Shown piece by piece: positions 1 through 10,247 of a stretch of DNA of 64,000 nucleotides. The stretch's first letter is position 1, and each line of letters begins with the position of its first letter. The notes under the pieces are model-generated. The model had not been told where the DNA came from. It did not search any database and saw only the letters and a program-made list of their open reading frames with translations. A program made the position numbers and the translations under genes. Source of the stretch: Anoplopoma fimbria (lineage: Eukaryota > Chordata > Actinopteri > Perciformes > Anoplopomatidae); contig NC_072464.1 of assembly GCF_027596085.1 (NCBI RefSeq), positions 13,892,124-13,956,123 of the forward strand, given 5' to 3'.

Positions 1-2879
1 AAAAAATTAAAAAAAAATGGAGAGCTATTGCCTTTGAAATGTAAGACTTTTTAACGAAATCGGTGTATTATTGCTTTCCCCCGGCCAAAACGGATAGAAC
101 GGTAGAATACATTTAAGGAAAGAGATTTAAATGAAATGACTCCACAACTGATGATTTTATGGAAGGTAATATTTATTAAGTAAGAATACCTTGTTTTCTG
201 GATGTTGGAATGTGTTACTTTTTTTAATTTTGCCTTTTTGATTATTTGGTATTGTAGAATAGCTGATATTGAAATTGGTGGGGTGGGGGAATGAGAAAAG
301 GCAAATGGATTTTGTTTATTGGTTGTGTTTTTGTCTTTTTGGGTGATGTTAGTTGTTATTTTGATGGGGTGTGTCTTTTTCACTTTTAACTGAAAAGCTA
401 CAGGAAAACTTAGACTTACGATTGTGCAAAAAAACCTCATCAAAGCCTTGTAAAACAATTTAGGCAAAAGTTCAGCGAGTTGGGGGGTAAAATGAGAGGA
501 GTATGTATATTTTTTAGCACCTCACTCTTTGACAGGAAACAAACAAACTAGGCACTTTCAAATGTAGTTTACTTCACCAAAGATTGTGAGCTATTACACT
601 GAGGAAATAATTTGTCTCTTTAACCAGGACACAAGCGACTCTGCAAACTAGGTTGCAGTTTGGACAGTGTGCCTTTTTTGTATAATTACATTAAATTTCA
701 TAGGTAATAGTACAGTGAAGACACGTAAGCATGCAGGAAGCCCTGGAGCCAACAAGAGATGAACTTCATACTAACTGAAAAATGGAAAAAAAAGAAAATC
801 AATTTCAACAAAAAAAAAGATAATGCTATGACCTTTAAAAAAAAAAAAAAAAAAAAAAAAGGCAGATCATTTTTTTGATCATAGTGGATTAAAGCAGGCT
901 TTATGATTATGGTCCTTCAATAGGCCTTTGATTCGACCTGGTGATCAGTCAGACCAGCTATCTACCTCAGAGTTTTCTTTCTCCTCTGTACTAGGTCGGG
1001 TTAGCAGGTCCAGCCCGCCCTTCCAGACCAAAAGCCACGCTCAGGAGCTGGCCACATACAGCTATTTCCTTAAAGGTTGTTTTAAATTCTTTTTGATTTC
1101 CTTTAGACCTATTTTTTTATGATGTATTATTGTAATCATTAGGGCGACAACATGTCTCTACTCACGTTCACGCGCTCAGTTTCGTGGTTTTAAAAGAGCT
1201 GCTGCCTTAATGGCAATAGATTCCAGAGGCTGATTTAAAATGTTAAAGACCGACAACGTCAACAAAACGTTGTGGTGTTCACTGGATCTGCGCTCCTTTT
1301 AAACAAACATGTTTGTTGTTGCAGCATTTCCTCTGTAGTTAGCTTGGGTGTGAACCAATGTAAAGGGCCATTGTGATTATACTTGAGATTTCTGTGTAAT
1401 GCCTGAGACTGAGAAGTAGTACTGTCTTGTGAGGTTAATGCTGCTAGTGGTGTCTGAACCAAGTGCCATAGTATCTGGGTCAAGAGTTGCAGAGGTGCAC
1501 ATAAGAAAAAAAAATGCTCATATAAGTATCCACCATGTTGAACAGTCATTAAGTTATATGAAAAGAGTTCTAATTTATGACGATTGTTGTACAGACAGCT
1601 TGAGGAAATAAGAGATTTTCATAGAGCTATATGAAAGGTTATTGATTTAATTTTTTTTAACTTGTGCCACACAATTGCCAGTGGTAATTTGTATGTACAG
1701 TTTAAGAAATTGTTCCTCTGTAATTTTGTTTCGTAGTGTTTGTTTAAGCCAAAGACTTTTGTTTGATTGTTTGTTTGTTTTTCAGTAGAAGGTTGTCTAA
1801 GGTTTTATTCTTTTAATTTCTTTGACATTTGTGAATAAACATTTTCAAAAATTTTCAACTTTTAATACACGTTACTTCTAGTCTTTATTGTTGAGGAGAG
1901 CTACTGTTCTTCATCCTGAATCCTGAATACACCTGTTTTCCATTTTATTGAGTATAGCAGGTTGCTAACCTTGGATTTATGATGAAATTATGTAAATACA
2001 TCGTTTGTTGTTGTCATCCATTAAATAGTTGAACAATAAATTTTAACATGATGATGGTTGTTACTGGAGCTTGGCTGCAGCTTAGCGGGCTGGAATCCAA
2101 GCACTGTCTCTCACTTTGTCTCTCACATTTTGATTTATGTTTAATAAGGAATCTGGCCTTAGCATAGTAGTCTGGAAAAATTGCATGCATTAATTAATTT
2201 AATTTCTTCAGATAGTTTGAAACATCTTGTTATTTTTATTGTTATTTTTAAACATAGGGGCAAATTAAAGATAACTTGAGTTGTTTTCCATTGACAAGTT
2301 CCAAAACACAAAAATGGAAGAAGAAGAAAAGAAACATCTGTTTAGTTCCCCCATCACTGCAGGTGCTGACAGAGGTCATTTCTCTCCCAGATAGCAGACT
2401 CCATTAATGTGACTGTGACCATTTCATACCTTACACATACATGAACCAATATTACAGAGATTCACTCAGTGAATTAATGAGACATTATCTCTTAGAGCTG
2501 CTAAGAAATAGTCTGCCATGGACTAAAAAGTTGCTGTGGTGTTTTCCTTTAAAATGTGGTGTCATAACAAGATAATTTAACTAATGACAAGATACAAACA
2601 CTACATCTATTCCATATTTAATAGCTATCAGTCAGTTTCAGTTCTCTATACCATCAATTAAAATAACTGATCTTAAGTTCTTCCTTGTCTCAGTACTGAT
2701 ACAGTTAATTTATTCTGCAATCTGTGCAAGATGTTATTCTAAAGCTCTGTTGAGTTGGTCTACAGTATTTATGAATTGTCCCTCCATAGGGTGAGGACCT
2801 GGTAAGGATTATATAAACATTGTTGCCATAGTTGACAACATACGTGTCCTGGACAGGGTGAGTTAGGGGTATAAGGATA

Positions 2880-3150
2880 TATGGCATACGGTGGGTGGAT
2901 GGGGGGCGTCTGTGAGCAGGCCTTGCCATGGCAGATGGGTCCCCACGGTACCCTGCCGGGTGTTGTGCCACCCTACGGGAAGCCACCAGCTCCAGACGAG
3001 GAGCAAAACTCACGCTCCAGCTGTCTGTGTTTGTGCCACCTGCGCTTACAAGCAATAGAGTTGAAACCCCCTCTCCCCCCCGAACAACAACGGCCTTCCC
3101 CTCAAGCTCTCTGCTGTCCCCTCCGTCCTCATCGGCTCTGTTAGGAAGCA
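2880..3150. other. Isolated GC-rich patch of unknown nature
   Basis: This patch is clearly richer in G and C than the surrounding AT-rich DNA and is open in several frames on both strands. I did not recognise any of the translations, and I see no splice-site pair or start context that would make it an exon. It could be a decayed retrocopy fragment, an old CpG island or part of a repeat. It lies about 1.2 kb upstream of the cd302 start codon, so a regulatory role is possible but unsupported. Confidence 0.3.
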
Positions 3151-3312
3151 CAATGCAACCAACGCATTTTCATCTGCAGTTAAGGAAGAGGAAGTTAGTT
3201 TTTCCTATCAACTGATGTCCTAAAAAGTTTACAAACCATTTTGACTGAGGTTATTCAGGCAGTTTTGTCTTATTGTAACACTATTTATTGGACCTTCCAT
3301 TCTTCAGGTCAT

Positions 3313-3387
<75 letters not shown>

Positions 3388-3388
3388 T
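3313..3388. repeat. (GATA)n microsatellite
   Basis: About 19 uninterrupted copies of the tetranucleotide GATA/ATAG. GATA repeats are common in fish genomes and often length-polymorphic. Confidence 0.97.
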
Positions 3389-4163
3389 GCCTTATTTGTA
3401 GTAATACAGTAAGTTTAGGGGAACAGCAGACAATTACCAGTTTCTTTATTGTCAGTATTTCTTTTTTATTAATCAATTAAGAAATCATTATATATGTCTT
3501 TTAAGCTGAGAGTCCAAGTTGACTTTTTCTTAATGTCTTCAACCAACAGGGGGCAAAGTTGATCAGAGAGCCTGAATAAAAAACACTGAATATGCACCAA
3601 CACACTTTTCTTCTGGCAGCAAGAAATTTAGAGCCTCAAACACATTACACTTATGAGTATGACATGGGCCTTTCCAAATAAAACGACTTTTAAATAACAT
3701 ATTATCAGCAAATACACTTAACCACAACATCAGACGCACGACTCAATGATAACCAGTTTACAGAGAACATTTGGGTTTGTTACAAACAGCTTGCAGTGTA
3801 CATTATAAAACAATTTAAGTCAAGACATTTCATTCAGATGAAAACTGTGCGTACAGCACCACCTAGAGGTTTCTGCTCGCAAATTAAAAAAAAAAAAATC
3901 TTGTTTTTTTAATACATACCAACAGAACGGTTACTATTAACATTTTCCAAACATTGGCCTATCATTTCTTTAATTGTCTGCGTGCTCAATGATTGTTATA
4001 AAAGTGCAGATGATTGTGTACAAAATGCTGTTATTTTGTTGCCAGTTATGTTAAAACAATGTAAAAACAAGTATAATCACTAACTTGTTGTAAACTAATG
4101 CAGATTGGTGGGTTTACACTGTATTTATTAGTCAAGTGATGAGGCCATTTCTGTGGGCCGTTG

Positions 4164-4167
<4 letters not shown>

Positions 4168-4208
<41 letters not shown>
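4168..4208. repeat. (TG)n microsatellite in the cd302 upstream region
   Basis: About 20 TG units followed by short GGTGG repeats, ending about 90 bp before the cd302 start codon. It therefore lies in or next to the cd302 core promoter or 5' UTR. Confidence 0.95.
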
Positions 4209-4209
<1 letters not shown>

Positions 4210-4300
4210 TGGGTGGGTGGGATCTCGCTCACGTTGCTGCTGCACACACTACAGTCAGAAAACTAGTTGTATTGCTACATAATCATCCGTCTTTGCTGTC

Positions 4301-4391
4301 ATGGAGCCAGTGAGGAACAAGCACCGCTCCCTGTCATTAATAGGCAGTGTCTTTGTGCTGTGCGTTCAGCTGCGGTCCGGTCTGACGGGAG
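4301..4391 (+). CDS. cd302: cd302 coding exon 1 (signal peptide)
   Basis: The start is the first ATG of the open frame; it gives a basic N-terminus (MEPVRNKHR) followed by a hydrophobic stretch typical of a signal peptide. The donor is G|GTAAGA and the exon ends in phase 1. Confidence 0.85.
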
Positions 4392-7221
4392 GTAAGAGAT
4401 TCAGTCTCAATCTTCGTCATATCTTCTTTTTTTTTTTTTTTTGCAGGCATAGCTATGGTATCCTTAGTCAGTCGATTCATTTAGCATTGCGTAGGCCTGT
4501 GTTACAGCAGGGCCACTTTTAAGTTAACCCTTCGAGCTTGTATTTGCTTAGTGTCTTGTTTCTGTCGATATCGCATGACACGTCAGGAGCTCTTTATTCC
4601 ATAGGTAGATGTGGACCGTGAATGTATCACTGCTCTCAAAGCAATCTTTAGGAATGTTGGCACTTTTGTTTTGCATATGGCAACATAACTTCTGAACCAA
4701 CGTGAGCGTTCATGCAACTAAGTTAACTAACTAAGTTGTGAGGAGCAACCCTATGTTCTTGCAAAAGCATTTAACACACATTTAAAACCAGTGTTTTCCT
4801 TTAAGACGTGGGTGTATTGCAGCAGTCTGCTTGTATTTGGCCTCATGGTGCCCCATTGCTAAATGATTAGGTTAACGTCATTAGGAGAGGCAATGCTGTC
4901 ATTGAAAAGGGCACACTAACTAAGTTTATTACCAACTTCACCACTGCTACACTGGACATAATGGTGCAAATGTGAACGTCTTACATAACATTTGTGTGTT
5001 CATTTGTTCATTCTAGAAGATTTGAGACAGACAACAGCAAGTGGAACGTTCTAGAAGTGCTTGACAACATTTGCCAAACACTGACAACACTTGCACTGAT
5101 ATAGAGGAAGAGTGGTCACGAGGGTAGTTTCAACTGGACAGACAAGTACAGCCTGTTGGGAGTTGTAGAATTGTTAGTATCCAAGCAGACATGAAGCAAA
5201 GCTGCTGTAGCATCTTAAAATGGTGAGGTGTTAGTTTGTTAGGTCACATATTTCATGAGATGATTTCTGTTAAATGTCCTCCTGTAGCTTCTAAATCCTC
5301 CCACACGGATGCACTCAGCTGAAATAATTCTAAATGGGTCAGGGGTCAAATCTTTCCGTTACCGGGTTGTCCCATGGTTTCTCTTTAGACTGCCCTGCAG
5401 ATGGACGCACCTGGGTGCCCTTTGGAGACGGATGTTACCACTTTGTCCACGGAGAAGAAGACAAAATCAAAAGCTACACTTTTGAGAGAGCAAAAACCCT
5501 CTGCCAAGGATTTGGTACGTGAGACTTTACATTTTCAAATATCTTAAAATGGACTGTATGTGCTGTCAATGTGTGACTGTGATTTTGTTGTCATACATTG
5601 CAATGCTATTTCCAGAGCTTTTGACCATCCAGAGCGCTGAGGAGAATGACTTTGTCCTCAAATATAGTCCATGGGTGTGGAAAAACAATGTCAACATTTG
5701 GCTGGGACTGTATTATGACACAAACAGTAAGTACCATGTGACCGGGGGACTGTGAAAACATGCTGGCTAATGCCCATTAGATAAAATCTGATTTTCCATA
5801 GCAATCAAAAGGAAAAATTACAACAATTGTTTGGCGATAACTAGGTGGGAAACAGACAATGAATCTTCAAAGGTTTTGTTTCAGATGTTTGTAATAATTA
5901 TAAAGTGTTCTGTCTCAAAGTCCATAGATCATAAGTGATCTTTGATTCTCTTTGTTGGGGTTCAATATACTGTTATTTCTAGAAAAATGTTTAACTCAAC
6001 GTCAACTTATCTATATATTTCTGAGTACTTTTCGAACTTCCTGTCCATATCAGCTTCAGTTAAGTGCAAAAGCTTAGTCCTGACCATGGAGACAGAAGAT
6101 TTACAAAAAAAAAATCTTAACTCAAGACTAAAGACTATCACAGATATTTACAGGGTTTTTTTGTCTGCTGTGTTTTATCTATTCTTAATTTTTCTTGATT
6201 TAGAGAATATGGAGCACAGTCTGTAAGCGTGACTGCTATTTTGTGCCAGCACTTTTGAAATGTTGTCTGACAACACAACTTCAGGAAATTGAATGCACCG
6301 TGTAGGGGATGCTAAGCTACCAGAAACCCTAAATCACATTTCAATTCCTGTAAATCCTGAGAAGGGAAACACGTTTACTTTTAACATTATTTTTAAACTT
6401 ATTAGCACAGTTCAGTGTAGTTTGTGTGAATGCCGGAGTTAGACCTGAGGCAAATCAAAAGGGACACTCTAACAAGGTTGACATTACCTGTGATAGTGGC
6501 TGTATCCCTCGCTGCCCGTTATGTCGGAGTACTGTATGTTCAGTGTATGTTTTCAGGTGACAACATGAAGTGGTTCGGTGAGAAACCAGTAGGATTCAGT
6601 AACTGGGAGAACAGCTCTTCTCAGTCGGACCTCGTGCCCTTGGATACATGTGTGGCTCTGCACACTAACACAGGAAAGTGGGAAAATGTCAGCTGCCTGG
6701 ATCAGACTGAGAATGGAGTGGTCTGTGAGACAGATCAGAGTAAGACCCAACATTCAAGCCAAAATGTCTGTAGACTTGTTGAATAGCTGTTTAATCTTTA
6801 AAGCGAGTCCATACGTATGTAACCAGGATTTTAGCTAGTGTGGGATTGTGTTCCACTTGCTTTGACAATGTTTTGTTCTTTTTTCTCTTCAGAGGCAGAG
6901 GAAGTCAAGCCGAGTAAGTCGACCTTTGAGCTGTTTTTGCTGTTCCTTTCCTTATTCCTCAGTGATTTTGTGTTTTGTTGTAGTGACCTTCCTTGCATTG
7001 TTACTTGTTCTTCTCCAGAATCGAGCGCGCTGATGTCCGGCCTGGTCATTTTCAGCGTGGTGGCTATCATGGGAGTCTCAGTAGTTATTTGGTTCCTGCA
7101 TCAGAAGAACAATCCTGGCTCCACCATCCTCACAGCATTTGAGTACCACCCTCCGTTCCGAGTTCTGGACACAGACCGGTCCTGCCTGGTGGAGGCTGAG
7201 GAGACTGACAGTGTGCCATAG
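4301..7221 (+). CDS. cd302: CD302 antigen, C-type lectin-like type I membrane receptor (whole gene, six coding exons)
   Basis: Joining 4301-4391, 5389-5514, 5616-5726, 6557-6739, 6893-6913 and 7019-7221 gives 735 nt, or 244 codons plus TAG. All introns are GT-AG and phase 1. The product starts with a basic-plus-hydrophobic signal peptide (about residues 1-30). One C-type lectin-like domain follows (about 31-170), with six cysteines, a WLGL motif and a WEN...C motif. A single membrane helix (SGLVIFSVVAIMGVSVVIWF) precedes a cytoplasmic tail of about 45 residues with acidic end. The lectin domain lacks the EPN or QPD motif of calcium-dependent sugar binders, as in mammalian CD302. Human CD302 is 232 residues with the same plan and is described as an endocytic/adhesion receptor of myeloid cells; function here is inferred from that family. 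The gene lies upstream of baz2b as in mammals. The cytoplasmic exon contains ITAFEY-like tyrosine and CLVEAEE segments resembling the mammalian tail. Confidence 0.9.
5389..5514 (+). CDS. cd302: cd302 coding exon 2 (N-terminal half of the lectin-like domain)
   Basis: The acceptor CTCTTTAG precedes codons reading DCPADGRTW and the GDGCYHF motif typical of the start of a C-type lectin-like domain. The exon is 42 codons in phase 1, with donor GTACGT. Confidence 0.88.
5616..5726 (+). CDS. cd302: cd302 coding exon 3 (WLGL segment)
   Basis: It is separated from exon 2 by an intron of only 101 bp. It encodes ELLTIQSAEEN, the usual LxSIxSxEE segment of these domains, then NIWLGLYYDTN. The donor is GTAAGT and the exon is 37 codons in phase 1. 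Confidence 0.88.
6557..6739 (+). CDS. cd302: cd302 coding exon 4 (C-terminal half of the lectin-like domain)
   Basis: It encodes the KWFGEKPVGFSNWEN segment and the last three cysteines of the fold (DTCVAL, VSCLD, GVVCE). No EPN, QPD or WND triad is present, so calcium-dependent sugar binding of the classical type is unlikely. Exon of 61 codons; acceptor TTTTCAG, donor GTAAGA. Confidence 0.88.
6893..6913 (+). CDS. cd302: cd302 coding exon 5 (21-nt micro-exon, stalk)
   Basis: Seven codons between the lectin-like domain and the membrane segment, flanked by CTTCAG and GTAAGT. The frame stays in phase 1 whether it is included or skipped, so it could be an optional stalk extension. Confidence 0.7.
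7019..7221 (+). CDS. cd302: cd302 coding exon 6 (membrane helix and cytoplasmic tail)
   Basis: The acceptor TTCTCCAG precedes a short extracellular stub, a hydrophobic helix of about 21 residues, a basic stop-transfer segment (HQKN) and an acidic tail ending ETDSVP before TAG at 7219-7221. Confidence 0.9.
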
Positions 7222-8550
7222 GAGAATTCCGTCTCTCTTCCAGGAAGCACCAGGCCCTCCTCACTTGGTGGGTGTTCATGAATAGTCCAAGTCCACTCTA
7301 GAAGACAGTTACTGAAGTAGTTTGGGGTTCACACATGTCAATGCCACTAACGATGTAGTGTGATTGTAAGAAAGCTGACGCCACGCTTAAAAATTAACAT
7401 GTCACCGTGGCACTTAAACATCTCACTGCTTTTTTGTCATCTGCACTAACAAAGAATCATCTGTACATTTTTCAGATTTGTGCAACAGCGACTGTCGCAG
7501 CCTGGTCTCCATGTCATGTGCAACATCATTATTATCAGGCACTACACATTTCTACAATTACTTTTGGGATAATTATTTCTCTCTTGCATATTGAAAATAA
7601 CTTGCTGTCTCTCATTGAAAGATGAAGGGATTAAATCAAGAGCATAGCTTTTATAAATGTTTAATGATTTAGTGTTGCATTGCCACAAACCTGGGGACTA
7701 ACAAGAGGGACATTGAAATAAACATGTTCAATTGATGCAGCAAAGACTAAGACACCCTGATGTTTAGTCCCTAGTATGTATCAAGCTCCAAGAATCCTTT
7801 GTTCTACATTTCACATAATGCAACCAATCACATGTTTCCGTTAGACCCTGACTGCCTGGTAATGTTCATGTCTTTCAAACCAGCGTAGTGTCTCCTTTTT
7901 AAGCAGTATTCAGAGAAACGGGAATGCCAAATGACAGGCTATTAAGGGCACATCCATGTAAATAGCTTGATCTCAACATAAACCCAGCTATAGTTTGAGC
8001 AGTTGCCTTGTTATCCATGAATGTGAATGCTGCCAGTGATATAGATTTGCACAATGCGTAAAGCAGATTATTTTCCAGGTAAAATATAATTTTGCTTATT
8101 TCCTTGCACTCTGTCCTGGGCTTCTGTTCCTATATTGTGCCTAACCACAATATATCCAGTAAAGCCAAGTTTTGTAAAAATTCTTTAGACTTTTCATGAA
8201 AATAATCTACGTTCACAGTTCTTCTGTCCTCTATTTACACTTTACTTAATGAAAAGATAAGCATTTTCTGTGTTCCCTTGCTGCCCCATTAAATCCAATC
8301 TTGATTGCTTTCTTTAGCGGTGTTAGAAATAATAAATCCTTCTGTGACATTAAAGACAATCAATATTTGGCTATGTGATGGGTATACTACAATGAAGTCA
8401 AGATACTTTCTTGTGTAAAATACCCCTCTTTATACTGTTGGACACTTTTAATAGCATGAATGCTTTTGTGCAATATTTGAGATTAACTGTGCAGGATCCG
8501 AGCCCCTGTGTGTTTTTAATAATATAATAAAGTTTGATCATAAGAAGGGC
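7222..8550 (+). other. cd302: cd302 3' UTR region with two candidate poly(A) signals
   Basis: There is no coding potential of note after the cd302 stop. AATAAA occurs at 7717-7722 and again at 8526-8531, the latter just before sequence leading into the transposon. Either site could end the transcript; the exact 3' end cannot be read from sequence alone. Confidence 0.5.
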
Positions 8551-8614
8551 TTGTTTTTGCTTTTTCTTGATCTGAGTCAGAAAGTTCTATTGTAACAGGA
8601 AGCATTTGTAGTTA

Positions 8615-8831
8615 CAGTGGGTACGGAAAGTATTCAGACCCCTTTAAATTTTTCACCCTTTGTTTCATTGCAGCCATTTGCTAAAATCGAAAAAGTTCAT
8701 TTTTTTTCGCATTAATGTACACTCAGCAACCCATCTTGACAGAAAAAAACAGAAATGTAGAATTTTTTGCAAATTTATTAAAAAAGAAAAACTGAAATAT
8801 CACATGGTCATAAGTATTCAGATCCTTTGCT
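8615..8831 (+). repeat. Left terminal inverted repeat of the Tc1-like element
   Basis: About 217 bp that pairs with 10031-10247 with only a few mismatches by eye, mostly single substitutions and run-length differences. The inner edge lies at GATCCTTTGCT, matching AGGGTCTG on the other side. Confidence 0.9.
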
Positions 8832-9870
8832 CAGTATTGAGTAGAAGCACCCTTTTGAGCTAGTACAGCCATGAGTCTTCTTGGGAATGATGCAACAAGT
8901 TTCTCACACCTGGATTTGGGGATCCTCTGCCATTCTTCCTTGCAGATCCTCTCCAGTTCTGTCAGGTTGGATGGTGAACGTTGGTGGACAGCCATTTTCA
9001 GGTCTCTCCAGAGATGCTCAATTGGGTTTAGGTCAGGGCTCTGGCTGGGCCAGTCAAGAATGGTCACAGACTTGTTCCGAAGCCACTCCTTTGTTATTTT
9101 AGCTGTGTGCTTCGGGTCATTGTCTTGTTGGAAGGTGAACCTTCGGCCCTGTCTGAGGTCCTGAGCACTCTGGAGGAGGTTTTCTTCCAGGATATCTCTG
9201 TACTTGGCCGCATTCATCTTTCCTTCAATTGCAACCAGTCGTCCTGTCCCTGCAGCTGAAAAACACCCCCATAGCATGATGCTGCCACCACCATGTTTCA
9301 CTGTTGGGATTGTATTGGGCAGGTGATGAGCAGTGCCTGGTTTTCTCCACACATACCGCTTAGAATTAACGCCAAAAGTTCAATCTTGGTCTCATCAGAC
9401 CAGAGAATCTTATTTCTCATAGTTTGGGAGTCCTCCATGTGTTTTTTGGCAAACTCTATGCGGGCTTTCATATGTCTTGCACTGAGGAGAGGCTTCCGTC
9501 GGGCCACTCTGCCATAAAGCCCCGACTGGTGGAGGGCTGCAGTGATAGTTGACTTTGTGGAACTTTCTCCCATCTCCCTACTGCATCTCTGGAGCTCAGC
9601 CACAGTGATCTTTGGGTTCTTCTTTACCTCTCTCACCAAGGCTCTTCTCCCACGATTGCTCAGTTTGGCTGGACGGCCAGGTCTAGGAAGAGTTCTGGTC
9701 ATCCCATACTTCTTCCATTTAAGGATTATGGAGGCCACTGTGCTCTTAGGAACCTTGAGTGCTGCAGAAATTATTTTGTAACCTTGGCCAGATCTGTGCC
9801 TTGCCACAATTCTGTCTCTGAGCTCCTTGGGCAGTTCCTTCGACCTCATGATTCTCATTTGTTCTGACAT
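8831..9870 (-). pseudogene. Tc1-like DD34E transposase, frameshifted
   Basis: The reading frame starts at 9870 (MSEQMRIMRSKEL) and the coding region ends at the stop at 8831-8833. It would encode about 346 residues, the normal length for Tc1 transposases. Visible parts are an N-terminal paired-like helix-turn-helix (RHRSGQGYKIISAALKVPKS), a GRPAKLS linker, a second DNA-binding half, and the catalytic DD34E triad ([25 protein letters not shown]; 34 residues lie between the second D and the E). The frame breaks at about 9374-9377, where a run of A on the + strand is one base short; the first part then reads into unrelated residues and stops at 9298. No other disabling change is obvious. The element is therefore probably unable to move by itself, but could be mobilised in trans. 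Confidence 0.9.
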
Positions 9871-10030
9871 GCACTGTGAGCTGTAAGGTCTTATATAGAC
9901 AGGTGTGTGCCTTTCCTAATCAAGTCCAATCAGTTTAATTAAACACAGCTGGACTCCAATGAAGGAGTAGAACCATCTCAAGGAGGATCAGAAGAAATGG
10001 ACAGCATGTGAGTTAAATATGAGTGTCACA

Positions 10031-10247
10031 GCAAAGGGTCTGAATACTTATGACCATGTGATATTTCAGTTTTTCTTTTTTAATAAATTTGCAAAAATTT
10101 CTACATTTCTGTTTTTTTCTGTCAAGATGGGTTGCTGAGTGTACATTAATGCAAAAAAAAAATGAACTTTTTCGATTTTAGCAAATGGCTGCAATGAAAC
10201 AAAGAGTGAAAAATTTAAAGGGGTCTGAATACTTTCCGTACCCACTG
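10031..10247 (-). repeat. Right terminal inverted repeat of the Tc1-like element
   Basis: Reverse complement of the left repeat. It ends in CCCACTG next to the TA target duplication. Confidence 0.9.

Larger units (their letters stand above)
1..4300. other. Left flank without a recognised coding gene
   Basis: No conserved protein-coding exon was recognised on either strand. The first 2 kb is T- and A-rich, with T-rich stretches on the + strand and AATAAA-type motifs near 1834 and 2034. This would fit the 3' UTR of an upstream + strand gene, but no coding end is visible and the assignment is speculative. The human neighbours on this side of CD302 are LY75 and PLA2R1. The segment also holds an A-run at about 838-860, a GC-rich patch at 2.88-3.15 kb and a (GATA)n tract, listed separately. 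Confidence 0.5.
8615..10247 (-). mobile_element. Tc1/mariner-type DNA transposon, nearly complete
   Basis: The element is 1,633 bp, is flanked by TA on both sides (8613-8614 and 10248-10249) and has inverted terminal repeats of about 217 bp beginning CAGTGGGTACGGAAAG. The two repeats differ at only a few positions, so the insertion looks young. The interior carries one transposase gene on the minus strand. The terminal sequence resembles fish Tc1-like families of the Passport type; that name is from memory. The element sits between cd302 and baz2b and does not interrupt either. Confidence 0.95.

Noticed and set aside
1259..1549. A 96-codon minus-strand frame in the left flank
   Set aside because: No family features, and the sequence around it looks like 3' UTR or intergenic DNA.
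2705..3151. A 148-codon open frame on the minus strand, with overlapping open frames on the + strand, in the GC-rich patch
   Set aside because: No recognisable domain, no splice or promoter context, and several frames are open at once, as expected in a GC-rich patch. Listed only as an unexplained patch.
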